This document shows positions 1 through 7,810 of a stretch of 24,952 nt of DNA, piece by piece. Both the position numbers and the translations under genes were made by a program. Under the pieces are notes generated by a model. It was given only the letters and a program-made list of their open reading frames with translations, did not search any database and had not been told where the DNA came from. Within the stretch, counting starts at the first letter, position 1, and each line of letters starts with the position of its first letter. Source of the stretch: Fibrobacter sp. (GTDB taxonomy: Bacteria; Fibrobacterota; Fibrobacteria; Fibrobacterales; Fibrobacteraceae); contig JAFWRL010000038.1 in assembly GCA_017520105.1 (NCBI GenBank), positions 1 to 24,952 of the forward strand. The letters are read 5' to 3'.

Positions 1-1
1 C

Positions 2-505
2 CAGCGCGCCACCGAACTTGCCCGCAAGATGGTCACGGAATGGGGCTTCGACGACAACATCGGCCCGGTATGCTACAGCCGTAACGACGGAGAAATCTTC
101 CTCGGCCGCGAAATCTCTAAGCCCAAGGAAATGTCCGAAAAGATGGCCGAGATGATCGACGACGCCATCAACAGCCTCATCAAGCGCATGGACCAGGCCG
201 CACGTAAGCTCCTCGAAGAGAACAAGGACAAGCTCATCGACCTCGCCGAAGCGCTGTTCGAATTTGAAGTTTTGGACCGCGAAGAGATTGACCGCGTGAT
301 GGCTGGCGAAAAGCTCACCGGAACAAAGAAGAGCCGCCAGTACCAGGCCATGGAAGAACTCGCGAAGAAACGCGAAGAAGAAAACACTCCGCCGCCGGAT
401 CCAGGAAACCCGCCTCCAGTTGCACCGATTACCGATGTGCAGCCAGCACCCGCTACAGGCAACGAAACCGCCACCAATTCCGTCAAAGAATCCGACCAAC
501 AATAA
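2..505 (+). CDS. ftsH: ATP-dependent zinc metalloprotease FtsH, C-terminal part (5' end outside window)
   Basis: FtsH is a membrane-anchored AAA+ protease that degrades misfolded membrane proteins and some regulatory proteins. Only the last 167 or so residues are present, and the frame is open back to base 2. The visible part fits the end of the M41 peptidase domain: QRATELARKMVTEWG, then the GPVCY and EIFLGREI segment, then a helical stretch ending in LFEFEVLDREEIDRVMAGE, which is the usual FtsH ending. A Pro/Asn-rich, probably disordered tail of about 50 residues follows. The HEXXH zinc site and the AAA+ module would lie upstream of the window. folP starts 17 bases after the stop, so the two are probably cotranscribed. 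The ftsH-folP neighbourhood is common in bacteria. Confidence 0.9.
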   Translation, partial: QRATELARKMVTEWGFDDNIGPVCYSRNDGEIFLGREISKPKEMSEKMAEMIDDAINSLIKRMDQAARKLLEENKDKLIDLAEALFEFEVLDREEIDRVMAGEKLTGTKKSRQYQAMEELAKKREEENTPPPDPGNPPPVAPITDVQPAPATGNETATNSVKESDQQ

Positions 506-522
506 AAGAACGCTCCGTAACT

Positions 523-1437
523 ATGCTCCGTACTTTACTTGAATCAACACGCGCTATTCCTTGGAAAATTGGGAATGATGTCATTCCAGCTTCGAGGATG
601 CCGCTTGTCATGGGTATCGTGAACGTTACCCCGGACAGTTTTTTCGATGGAGGAAAGCATAACACGCCCGAAGCCGCTTACGAGCATGCGATTTCGCTAG
701 TCGAACAAGGAGCCGTGATTCTCGACATCGGCGGTGAAAGCAGTCGCCCAGGAAGCGCTCCGGTGAGCGAACAGGAAGAACTCGACCGCGTATGTCCGGT
801 CGTCGAAGCGCTCGCGCAAACAGCGACGATTTCAGAAGATTTGAACAATCCGGGATTCCGCAAGTTCTACATCTCGGTCGATACGGTCAAGGCGAAAGTC
901 GCCGAAGAATCCATGCGTCTTGGCGCCCACATCATCAACGACATCAGCGCCTGCATGATAGACCCCGACATGGTTGCGACGGTTGCCCGCACAAAAGCAA
1001 GCGTCGTTTTGAACCACATGCGCGGGAACTTCGGCACGATGCAGCAGGATTTCAAGCCCTACACGAACGTCGTTCAGGAAGTTCGAGAAGAACTTTTGGC
1101 GCAGGTGCAAAAGCTTCTCGATGCAGGCGTCGAGCGTGAACGCATCTGCATAGATCCAGGAATTGGCTTCGGAAAGACGGTCCAAGACAACATCGACTTG
1201 ATGAAATCCGTCGATGAAATGCTCAAGGACGGCTACCCCGTCTTGATAGGCACGTCCAGAAAGTCCTACATCGGCAAGATGATGGGACTTGAAAACAGCG
1301 ACCGTCTCATCCCGACCGTTACGGCAGGAGTTGTCGCCGCCCTTGGCGGTGCAAGCGTTATCCGCGTTCACGATGTTCGCGAGGCAAAGGAATCCCTTTT
1401 ATACCTGGAGGCTCTGAAGTCCCATGACCCTGTTTAA
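523..1437 (+). CDS. folP: Dihydropteroate synthase
   Basis: This cytoplasmic TIM-barrel enzyme condenses 6-hydroxymethyl-7,8-dihydropterin pyrophosphate with p-aminobenzoate to give dihydropteroate in folate synthesis; it is the sulfonamide target. The family motifs are all visible: MGIVNVTPDSFFDGG (about residues 30-44), DIGGESSRPG (68-77), a NDISA segment, IDPGIGFGKT, GTSRKSYIG, and RVHDV near the C-terminus. The length of 304 residues is slightly above the usual 270-290, with about 20 extra residues before the first motif. The start codon follows ftsH by 17 bases. The 3' end overlaps the cdaA start by 14 bases, which suggests translational coupling. Confidence 0.95.
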   Translation: MLRTLLESTRAIPWKIGNDVIPASRMPLVMGIVNVTPDSFFDGGKHNTPEAAYEHAISLVEQGAVILDIGGESSRPGSAPVSEQEELDRVCPVVEALAQTATISEDLNNPGFRKFYISVDTVKAKVAEESMRLGAHIINDISACMIDPDMVATVARTKASVVLNHMRGNFGTMQQDFKPYTNVVQEVREELLAQVQKLLDAGVERERICIDPGIGFGKTVQDNIDLMKSVDEMLKDGYPVLIGTSRKSYIGKMMGLENSDRLIPTVTAGVVAALGGASVIRVHDVREAKESLLYLEALKSHDPV

Positions 1438-2266
1438 GTTATTCAACATCATCGATGTTCGAATGGCCGACATTCTGGACATTCTCCTCATATCGGTTAT
1501 TCTTTACTACATCTTCTTGCTGTTCCGCGGAACGCGTGCGGCACAGATGATTTTCGGTTCGTTCCTGCTCATTCTCGCATGGCTCATTGCTCAATGGTGG
1601 GAACTGCACACCCTCGTGTGGATGCTCAGTAACCTTGCCACACTCGGTATTATCGCCGTCGTGATTCTATTCCAGCCCGAAATCCGAAGCGCCCTCACGC
1701 GAATCGGCCAGAGCGTCAGTAAGGTCGATTTGCGCAACATCCTCTTCCACGCCAGCGGTCTCGACGACATCGCCCAAAAAATCTGTACCGCAGTGCAGGA
1801 CCTGGCCAAGACTAAGACGGGTGCGCTCATCGTTTTAGAAAAGCGAGTCGGGCTCAAGAACTACGCCGATACTGGCGAACTGCTCGACGCTCGCATCAGT
1901 TCCAGACTTTTGCGCGCACTGTTCTTCCCGAATTCCGCATTACACGATGGTGCCGTCATCCTCAACTGCAAATCGATTGTCGCCGCAGGCTGCATCCTCC
2001 CGATGCCGACGGGTAACATCGAAGGAGACGCCGGCTACGGCATGCGCCACCGCGCCGCAAAGGCTCTCGCCGCCGAAAGCGATGCCCTCATCATCATCGT
2101 CTCCGAAGAAACCGGAAAAATTTCCACTGCCTACAGGAACAACCTGAGACGCGGCCTCACTCCGAAAGAACTCAAAGCGGAAATTTTCCGCCACTGGCAC
2201 GAACTCTTTAACGAAGTCATCGACGAAGACTCTAACGAAAGTGAAAACGAAGCTGTAGAAAACTAG
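1424..2266 (+). CDS. cdaA: Diadenylate cyclase CdaA (c-di-AMP synthase)
   Basis: This membrane enzyme makes cyclic di-AMP from two ATP; the messenger usually controls potassium and osmolyte balance and cell-wall homeostasis. Hydrophobic segments at about residues 16-34, 42-58 and 66-83 form the three N-terminal membrane helices of the CdaA type. The DAC catalytic domain follows, with the signature LHDGAVIL (DGA at 175-177) and GMRHRAA (RHR at 208-210), so the active-site residues are intact. The length of 280 residues is typical. The chosen ATG overlaps the end of folP; a later ATG at residue 14 is also possible but would shorten the pre-helix segment. The next gene begins 7 bases after the stop, so it is probably in the same operon. 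Confidence 0.95.
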   Translation: MTLFKLFNIIDVRMADILDILLISVILYYIFLLFRGTRAAQMIFGSFLLILAWLIAQWWELHTLVWMLSNLATLGIIAVVILFQPEIRSALTRIGQSVSKVDLRNILFHASGLDDIAQKICTAVQDLAKTKTGALIVLEKRVGLKNYADTGELLDARISSRLLRALFFPNSALHDGAVILNCKSIVAAGCILPMPTGNIEGDAGYGMRHRAAKALAAESDALIIIVSEETGKISTAYRNNLRRGLTPKELKAEIFRHWHELFNEVIDEDSNESENEAVEN

Positions 2267-2273
2267 GAACGCT

Positions 2274-3524
2274 ATGAAAAACCAAACAAACAATTCTACG
2301 CAGAACACGCAAAACAACACGCCCAAGAACGAGAAGAAAAACGGGAAACGCAATCTCGTCATCTTGCTTTTGATGTTGCTTTTGCTCATTTGCCTGTTCA
2401 TTGTACAGTGCCAACTGAACAAAATCAAGCAACAGGCCATTGAGGACCAGAAGCTTTCGGAACTCGCCTTGCGCCAGCAGCAAATACTCGACAGTCTCCG
2501 TCAGCTTGAACAAGCCAAGGCTGACAGCCTGAAGGCGCTCGAAGACGCAAGAATCGCCGACAGCCTACGCATGGCCGACAGCCTGCGCAGGGCAGATAGT
2601 CTCCGCATCGCGGACTCTCTTGCCAACATTAAACCCACAATCAACAAGGATAGCCTCAGAAACTTTCGCGATAGCATCCGCGCTGTCCGCAAAGCCCGCA
2701 AAGACAGTCTGGACTCTCTAGCAAGAATTGATAAGGCCAGGCAAGATTCCTTGAACAAGGCCCGAATCGCAGACTCACTCCGCAATTCGGACAAAGTCCC
2801 ACCTACCGCTGAAATTGCGCCGCCAGCCGGCCGTTACTACGACCCAATCAAGCTCAAGGTCAAGTGCGACGAAATCAAGTGCAAGACATTCGTCTCCATC
2901 GGCGACACGCTCAACCCGCAAGACGCAAGCAAGGGGATTGACTACAACAAAACCGGCTCCGTATTCTTCTACGCCGAAGATTCCGTCGGAAACCGTAGCG
3001 CCTGGGAAGAAGCCAAATACGACATGGCTAGCGACAATGTCTGCGGAAAAAATGCATTCCCTGTCCCCGTAGGCGCAAAAACCGTCTGCGTTGATGCCTA
3101 CGAATACCCGAACCAGCCGGACGCCACCCCCAAGGACATGGTAACCCAAGAAGAAGCCGCCCGCATTTGCTCAAGCGAAGGCAAACACCTCTGCACCATC
3201 GATGAATGGCAGGCGGCCTGCCGTGGCAAGGACGGATTCAAGTATTCTTACGGCAACAGCTACAAGCAAAGCAAGTGCAACACCAACACGAAAGCCGCCA
3301 AACGCAGCGGCCGCAAAACACAGTGCCGCAGCTGGTGGGGCATGTACGACATGAACGGCAACCTCTGGGAATGGACATCGACGACCAGCAAACAGCACCC
3401 GGACAAGTTCCTCGTTGCCGGCGGAGCATGGAACACCAACAACGAAAGCCGCTGCTCCGAAAGCAAGTTCAGTTTTTATCCACAGAATCAGTACCCAAGC
3501 GTCGGTTTCAGGTGCTGTAAATAA
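2274..3524 (+). CDS. Membrane-anchored protein with DSLR-repeat stalk and FGE/sulfatase-modifying-like domain
   Basis: There is a short Asn/Lys-rich cytoplasmic N-terminus, then one membrane helix (about residues 27-46). A stalk (about 60-172) follows, built from roughly a dozen DSL/ADSLR repeats rich in Asp, Ser, Leu and Arg, probably helical or coiled coil. Residues 175-250 resemble an Fn3- or chitobiase-associated beta domain. The C-terminal 160 residues match the formylglycine-generating-enzyme-like fold (PF03781 type): a TQEEAARICSSEGKHLCTIDEWQAACRG stretch, then MYDMNGNLWEWT, GGAWNTNN and a VGFRCCK ending. Many such domains are non-enzymatic and bind ligands. The many cysteines suggest disulfides in the envelope. 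It lies 7 bases after cdaA. The function is not known. Confidence 0.75.
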   Translation: MKNQTNNSTQNTQNNTPKNEKKNGKRNLVILLLMLLLLICLFIVQCQLNKIKQQAIEDQKLSELALRQQQILDSLRQLEQAKADSLKALEDARIADSLRMADSLRRADSLRIADSLANIKPTINKDSLRNFRDSIRAVRKARKDSLDSLARIDKARQDSLNKARIADSLRNSDKVPPTAEIAPPAGRYYDPIKLKVKCDEIKCKTFVSIGDTLNPQDASKGIDYNKTGSVFFYAEDSVGNRSAWEEAKYDMASDNVCGKNAFPVPVGAKTVCVDAYEYPNQPDATPKDMVTQEEAARICSSEGKHLCTIDEWQAACRGKDGFKYSYGNSYKQSKCNTNTKAAKRSGRKTQCRSWWGMYDMNGNLWEWTSTTSKQHPDKFLVAGGAWNTNNESRCSESKFSFYPQNQYPSVGFRCCK

Positions 3525-3591
3525 TGTTCCGTTAAAACAACGTTACATAGTTTCACTAACTTAAACGAAAAAAAAATTCTAATTTAAAGCC

Positions 3592-3969
3592 ATGAAAACA
3601 AAAATTCTTCTCTCTGCACTTCTTCTTTCTTCTTTCACATTCTTCGGTTGCGGCGATAATCAGGCCCAATATACAGGCTACTGGAAAGGCGAAGCCGACA
3701 TGATTTTCGAAGTATTCACTGAGAACAACATCGACTACACTATCAGGAACGTGAACGGGGACTTGACCGCCAAATACGAAAACAACGCCCTCCGCGGCAA
3801 AAACTCCCTCAACATGGATATTTTGATGCGAGTGAAAGGCGACTCCGCCTACTATGAATTTGGCGAAGACGAATCTGGCAAGATTGTTACAGGTTACAAG
3901 AGAATTTCGAAAGACGAATACGACAAGATTTTCAAAGCCCAGTCCGAAGCCAAGTCCAATTACGACTAA
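3592..3969 (+). CDS. Small predicted lipoprotein, unknown function
   Basis: The protein has 125 residues with a classic lipoprotein signal: MKTK, a hydrophobic run to about residue 18, and a lipobox-like FFGC that puts the acylated Cys at about residue 20. The mature part is short, acidic and beta-rich, with a YWKGEADM start and repeated charged turns. I do not recognise a family, although small lipocalin-like or META-like envelope proteins have a similar build. A 67-base gap with a poly-A stretch separates it from the upstream gene, so it may have its own promoter. A strong hairpin terminator follows. Confidence 0.7.
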   Translation: MKTKILLSALLLSSFTFFGCGDNQAQYTGYWKGEADMIFEVFTENNIDYTIRNVNGDLTAKYENNALRGKNSLNMDILMRVKGDSAYYEFGEDESGKIVTGYKRISKDEYDKIFKAQSEAKSNYD

Positions 3970-4014
3970 GCTTGGAACTTAGTTTTATGAGTTTAAGTTT
4001 TTTAGTGTAAAAGC

Positions 4015-4038
4015 AGCCCGCGTCAAAAAACGCGGGCT
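4015..4038. terminator. Bidirectional intrinsic terminator between convergent genes
   Basis: A perfect 8-bp inverted repeat (AGCCCGCG and CGCGGGCT) surrounds an 8-base A-rich loop. T-rich sequence follows on the plus side (TTGTTTATTT), and T-rich sequence also follows when read on the minus strand. It sits between the lipoprotein gene (plus) and the PDZ-thioredoxin gene (minus), where it can end both transcripts. Confidence 0.8.
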
Positions 4039-4059
4039 TGTTTATTTGCAAATCGCGAC

Positions 4060-4827
4060 CTATTTTTCCAGCACTTCGAGCACTAGCTTTTCGAGCAATT
4101 CAAAGCTCGGGGCTCCACTCCAAACGCGCTTGATGTAACCGTTCGCATCGAGTAGCATGAGCGTCGGAACTGCATGGATACCGTAACGGCGCCAAAGCCC
4201 TTGATCAGCATCGCGGTACAGCGGATACGGAGAAGCATGCTGCTTCTTGTAGAACGAGAGCAGCGTATTTTTTGGTTCGGAAGAAATACCGATAATTTCA
4301 AGCCCTTGACTTGAATACTTGTTGTACATCTGTTCGAGCACGGGGAGCGTATGGCGGCAAGGTCCGCACCAGGTCGCCCAGAAATCCAAAAGCGTTGCCT
4401 TCGGAGCCTCTTGCCTTTTTTCGCCATTCTTGTAGAAGTTCTTGCCGAACGAGGCCATCTTGCTCCCGATGGCAGAACCAGTCAGGCTGGAGATGTCATC
4501 CGGGCGTTCCGTAAGTGTCACCGTCAGCGGAATGCGCTTGCCATCACGGAAAATTTCAATATCTACTTTCGAACCCACGGCTGCATCTTTCAGAACATTC
4601 TGGATTTGCGCCACATTGACCAGTTCCTTGCCATCGACCCCGATGACCAAGTCTCCCGAAACAACACCCGCAGAAAGGCAGCCAGATTCAGGATGGACGC
4701 CAGAAACAAGGAGCGCCAGGTGATTTTCGTAAAGGGATTTCTTATAAATGAGACCAAGCCAAGGCGCTGCAAATGCCGAGACCGATAAGAACGAGAGAAT
4801 GGAAATTGTACGAATCATTTTCATCAT
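4060..4827 (-). CDS. Exported PDZ domain-TlpA-like thioredoxin fusion
   Basis: A signal peptide (about residues 1-20, ending AFA-A) sends the protein to the periplasm. Residues 25-107 look like a PDZ domain: HPESGCLSAGVVSGDLVIGVDGKEL, then GSKVDIEIFRDGK. Residues 118-255 form a TlpA/ResA-like thioredoxin fold with the active site WCGPC (153-157) inside LLDFWATWCGPC, and the cis-Pro at 221 in HAVPTLML. Both redox cysteines are present. It probably reduces or exchanges disulfides in envelope proteins, with the PDZ part binding a peptide partner. The ATG follows an AGGA element by a usual distance; alternative ATG codons lie 1 and 3 codons later. The upstream neighbour is a small envelope protein. 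Confidence 0.8.
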   Translation of the reverse strand: MMKMIRTISILSFLSVSAFAAPWLGLIYKKSLYENHLALLVSGVHPESGCLSAGVVSGDLVIGVDGKELVNVAQIQNVLKDAAVGSKVDIEIFRDGKRIPLTVTLTERPDDISSLTGSAIGSKMASFGKNFYKNGEKRQEAPKATLLDFWATWCGPCRHTLPVLEQMYNKYSSQGLEIIGISSEPKNTLLSFYKKQHASPYPLYRDADQGLWRRYGIHAVPTLMLLDANGYIKRVWSGAPSFELLEKLVLEVLEK

Positions 4828-4850
4828 TTAGACCATCCTATTTAACTTCA

Positions 4851-5411
4851 CTAAAAAAAGTAAAAACCAACATGGAGCGCCGCCGTAAAGTGCGCTTCGC
4901 GATTCATAAAATCGTTATCCTTTTCGGCAAGCGGCTTTCCTATAATATAGCTTCCGCTGAGTTCCAAGCGGCACAAGAAACTCGTATTCTTGAAAAACAG
5001 AATATCTCGACCGTAGCCAACTGTTATGCGGGGCGGAAAGTAGCTCTTGTCATCGCGCTCAAAAGAGACCATCGAAACGCCGAGTCGCAAAAAATCGTCT
5101 TCGCGGAGCCCTCTAAAGAAGAACCTCCAATCCAGTCCAAATTCCAGATAATCCCCGGAGAATAGCGCCGCGCCAAAAACATCGACCGAATGATGCTTGA
5201 GCAAGCGATACTCGCCGCTCAGTAAAATTCCCGGATGGATAGAACTCAAATAATAGACAAGCTCCAGTTCCCCGCCAAACGAAAGCGACGAAAGTGAATC
5301 CGCGACCGGCGCATCTTCGTAGGTCTGCTCGATAAAGTATCCAGCGAAAGACTGGACAACCGAGAGCAAAACGGCTACGAAAAAAATCTTACTGTTTCGA
5401 ACGAGCTGCAT
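4851..5411 (-). CDS. Predicted outer-membrane beta-barrel-like protein
   Basis: The protein has 186 residues with a signal peptide (about 1-23, ending SFA-G). The mature part alternates polar and hydrophobic residues in strand-like blocks, is rich in Tyr/Phe/Gly, and ends in GFYFF, a terminal aromatic residue as in many outer-membrane barrels. No family is recognised. The start overlaps the end of the upstream dihydroorotate dehydrogenase gene by 23 bases, and the PDZ-thioredoxin gene follows by 23 bases, so the three may be one minus-strand operon. The outer-membrane assignment is an inference from composition and the C-terminus. Confidence 0.6.
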   Translation of the reverse strand: MQLVRNSKIFFVAVLLSVVQSFAGYFIEQTYEDAPVADSLSSLSFGGELELVYYLSSIHPGILLSGEYRLLKHHSVDVFGAALFSGDYLEFGLDWRFFFRGLREDDFLRLGVSMVSFERDDKSYFPPRITVGYGRDILFFKNTSFLCRLELSGSYIIGKPLAEKDNDFMNREAHFTAALHVGFYFF

Positions 5412-6564
5412 CGTATTCTGCTAAAGTCCTATAACCGTCTTTTGAAAGTGCTTCTGCAAGTTCCTTGCGCATCGCATGTGCCGCCATCCAACGGAACGCG
5501 ACAACGGAGTAGCACTGCACGGCATCGACGCCAAGCTTGATGAGGTCGTAGATTTTGTAACCGTGGTCTATGCCGCCGCAAGCGATAACGCTCATCTGCG
5601 GGTAGTGTTCGCGAACGAACTTGACCTTTTTCACCGTGTTCTCGTAAAGCGGGCGACCGGACATGCCACCGCAATCGCCATCCGCACGGAGTGGCGTCAA
5701 GTCTTTGTATGCCACATGAACCGGGAGGTCTTCCAACTTCTTCGTCGGGTACGTGTTGCCGACGACGACACCGTTTACGCCCACCTTCACCAGCATATCC
5801 ATGATTGTCGCCGTATGGTTATCGGGCATATCGGGGCTGAGCTTTGCGTAAATCGCCTTACGAATGCCCTGGCTGTTACGGTAATCCGTAATCGCAGTAA
5901 AAATTTTATTGACAAGCGACATGTCCAAATCGATGCGGTTTTCGCCCGTATTCGGGCAACTCAAATTGATTTCGATGTAATCTGCCGCCTTGTATGCAAT
6001 CGAAAAGCTTTCGACGATATCCTTCAACTTTTCATCTTCGTCGGTAAGGCCCGGAGTTTCAGCAACGGAAATTCCTACACACAACTGCGCCCGGTGCGCC
6101 GCCGAGATTTGGTCATCCACGCGACGCGTCACCGCCTCGACGCCATCGTTGTTGAGGCCCATGCTGTTGTGGATAGCGCGGTCTTTTTCGAGGAACCCGA
6201 TACGCGGCCTGTGCGTGTTCCCTTCGCGCACATGGCGGGTCGCCGTACCCACAGAAATGCCTCCAAAGCCCATATTGGCAAAATCGCAAATGCGGTTTGC
6301 AGTCTTGTTTGCACCAGCAGCAAGCATTATCGGACAACCGAAATGAAGCGGACTGCATCCATCAGCAAAAGTCACCTCGCGGTTGAGCGTCTTGCTCAAG
6401 TCCGGGCGCGCCCCCATCAGCGGAATCACAGGCGCAAAGCGAGCCACATGCTTCAAGGAATCGTGACGGAATTCCGGATTGTTGTGAAAGATTCGACGAA
6501 TAAGCGCAAGCACGCGGTCGCTAGGCCGCATGTAATACTCATGGTTGATGCATTTATCGTTCAT
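5389..6564 (-). CDS. pyrD: Dihydroorotate dehydrogenase family protein
   Basis: This FMN-dependent TIM-barrel family oxidises dihydroorotate to orotate in pyrimidine synthesis. With the ATG at 6564 the protein has 391 residues. Visible motifs are PIMLAAGANK, GFGGISVGTATR, NSMGLNNDG (133-141), EINLSCPNTGENR (198-210), AKLSPD, GVVVGNTYP and a phosphate-binding IACGGIDHG near the C-terminus. The layout with a longer N-terminus and MGLNNDG is class 2-like. The active-site loop carries Cys (LSCPN, C203), as in class 1 enzymes; class 2 enzymes normally have Ser there. The open frame extends 29 codons further upstream, but MNDKC is the more natural start. A related substrate cannot be excluded. Confidence 0.8.
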   Translation of the reverse strand: MNDKCINHEYYMRPSDRVLALIRRIFHNNPEFRHDSLKHVARFAPVIPLMGARPDLSKTLNREVTFADGCSPLHFGCPIMLAAGANKTANRICDFANMGFGGISVGTATRHVREGNTHRPRIGFLEKDRAIHNSMGLNNDGVEAVTRRVDDQISAAHRAQLCVGISVAETPGLTDEDEKLKDIVESFSIAYKAADYIEINLSCPNTGENRIDLDMSLVNKIFTAITDYRNSQGIRKAIYAKLSPDMPDNHTATIMDMLVKVGVNGVVVGNTYPTKKLEDLPVHVAYKDLTPLRADGDCGGMSGRPLYENTVKKVKFVREHYPQMSVIACGGIDHGYKIYDLIKLGVDAVQCYSVVAFRWMAAHAMRKELAEALSKDGYRTLAEYDAARSKQ

Positions 6565-6613
6565 GATTTGTAAAATAGAAAAAAGTAACCCGACGGGTGG
6601 TTTTCGGTTATAC

Positions 6614-6641
6614 AAAAATTCCCAGTCACATGGACTGGGAA
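6614..6641 (-). terminator. Intrinsic terminator of the 204-residue protein gene
   Basis: A perfect 9-bp inverted repeat (TTCCCAGTC and GACTGGGAA) surrounds a 5-base loop. Read on the minus strand it is followed by a T run (the AAAAA at 6614-6618 on plus). It lies 30 bases after the stop codon at 6671 and upstream of the pyrD-like gene, so it separates the two minus-strand units. Confidence 0.75.
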
Positions 6642-6670
6642 CTTTTTGCAAATTGCAATTGTCGTGAAGA

Positions 6671-7285
6671 TTATGCTTCGCTGTCGTCGGAAAGTTCCGG
6701 AGCTTTCTTGATCACGTTACGGCGGCCATAGCGGACCTTGGACGGATCAAAGACATTTTCAGCAGGAGCTTCAGCCGGGGCTTCGACAACCGGGGCAGCC
6801 GGGGCGGCTTCGGCAGCAGGAGCAGCCGGAGTTTCAACCGGAATACGCGGAGCAAGCGGACGACGGGCTTCAGCAGCCGGGGCTTCGGCGACCGGTGCAA
6901 CCGGAGCGGCAGCCTGTTCGGCAGAAGCTACAGGAGCTTCTGCATTGACTTCACGATGCGGGCGACGATCGCGGCGCGGGCCGCGTTCAGGACGCTGTTC
7001 GTTGCGATCACGTTGGGCAGTCTGGTGAGCAGCTTGCTGATTGCGGTTGTCCTTGTTGTTCGGACGTTCCTTGTTCTGGCGATTTTCCTTGTTGTTGCGT
7101 TCACCGCGCTGAGCCATTTCCTGTGCGCTGATCGGGCGACGGGCGGACGGCTTCAAGTTCATGTCCGGGGTGAGCTTCTTGAAAATCGGGGTACGAAGCA
7201 TCGTGAGAAGCTTGTTGACCTTAGTAAGGATTACAATGCAAAGCAGCAGTGCAACGACTGAGCATACGAGAGAGATTATTTCCAT
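6671..7285 (-). CDS. Membrane-anchored, Ala/Pro/Arg-rich disordered protein
   Basis: The protein has 204 residues. An N-terminal membrane helix (about 4-22) is followed by a short amphipathic stretch. Next comes a highly charged Arg/Asn/Gln/Lys region (about 57-115) and then an Ala/Pro/Glu-rich low-complexity region (about 115-178). A conserved-looking end reads VFDPSKVRYGRRNVIKKAPEL. No enzyme fold is visible. The basic tract resembles RNA-binding tails, but that is only a compositional likeness. A GAGGTG element 7 bases before the ATG supports the start. The gene has a leader of about 200 bases that could fold (see 7350-7475) and its own terminator. Confidence 0.65.
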   Translation of the reverse strand: MEIISLVCSVVALLLCIVILTKVNKLLTMLRTPIFKKLTPDMNLKPSARRPISAQEMAQRGERNNKENRQNKERPNNKDNRNQQAAHQTAQRDRNEQRPERGPRRDRRPHREVNAEAPVASAEQAAAPVAPVAEAPAAEARRPLAPRIPVETPAAPAAEAAPAAPVVEAPAEAPAENVFDPSKVRYGRRNVIKKAPELSDDSEA

Positions 7286-7349
7286 CTGGGCACCTCATAA
7301 AGTAAGGGTTGAACCACACGAGCAAGCTGGAAAATAACCTGCAGGCGGG

Positions 7350-7475
7350 GTGACTGGAATGTGGGTTAATTAAAGACCATCTTACTAGCGCCTCCTTGGA
7401 GACTTGACGGTCGGATAGGCTTCGCACAGGAAGCAGGATTGGTTTTCGCCTTGGCGACAAACCGGGGCCAGTCAC
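7350..7475 (-). ncRNA. Candidate structured leader RNA (unassigned)
   Basis: The stretch 7286-7553 has no gene. Inside it, GTGACTGG at 7350-7357 and CCAGTCAC at 7468-7475 form a perfect 8-bp closing stem. Read on the minus strand, the enclosed sequence holds three possible hairpins: GGTTT..TCGCC with GGCGA..AAACC (about 7441-7463), GCTTC with GAAGC, and GACC..CTCC with GGAG..GGTC. Together they could make a multi-branched junction. It lies in the presumed 5' leader of the 204-residue protein gene. I checked it against the RNase P, tmRNA, SRP, cobalamin, TPP and c-di-GMP motifs I know and found no match. It could be a leader, a separate small RNA, or chance pairing. Confidence 0.35.
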
Positions 7476-7553
7476 GCGCACAAATTTAGAAATATTTTTG
7501 ACAGAAATGGCGCAATTTTGAGACAAATATCTCAAAAAAGAGGAAAAATGAAA

Positions 7554-7772
7554 TTATTTCATGTCGAGGGACTTGAGGGAATTGTCCATCGCCTCTTTAT
7601 GGGCATTCAAGGAATCCAAGGTCGCCTTGAGAACAAGGACTTGACGTGCCAGACGGGCGTTTTCTTCCGTCAAGGTCGCAATTTTGTATTCGGCCTCCTG
7701 ATTGGAGCAGCCTGTGAGCATTAGCATGTATATGCAAACTAAAGACGACAAAATAACAGATTTCTTGAACAT
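7554..7772 (-). CDS. Small coiled-coil lipoprotein (Lpp-like build)
   Basis: The protein has 72 residues. The signal peptide runs to a lipobox LTGC, with acylated Cys at about residue 22 followed by SNQEAEY. The mature part is one helix with heptad-like spacing (IATLTEENARLARQVLVLKATLDSL), so it is probably a trimeric or dimeric coiled coil in the envelope. It is like Braun lipoprotein in size and layout, but there is no clear sequence identity and the C-terminal residue is Lys after Met. It is transcribed away from the next gene (7811), with only 38 bases between the two starts. Confidence 0.65.
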   Translation of the reverse strand: MFKKSVILSSLVCIYMLMLTGCSNQEAEYKIATLTEENARLARQVLVLKATLDSLNAHKEAMDNSLKSLDMK

Positions 7773-7810
7773 GACATAAAATTAGATTATTTTTTCTATG
7801 GGGTATTATT

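Noticed and set aside
3050..3524. The FGE-like domain as a second DGR target
   Set aside because: FGE-like and C-type-lectin-like folds are related, but there is no match to the TR and the gene is far from the DGR on host DNA.
5476..6573. A 365-codon plus-strand open frame
   Set aside because: It lies opposite the dihydroorotate dehydrogenase gene, which has clear family motifs; the plus-strand translation has no recognisable features.
7286..7553. RNase P RNA, tmRNA, SRP RNA or a known riboswitch
   Set aside because: The signature sequences I know for these are absent on both strands; only the pairing potential remains.
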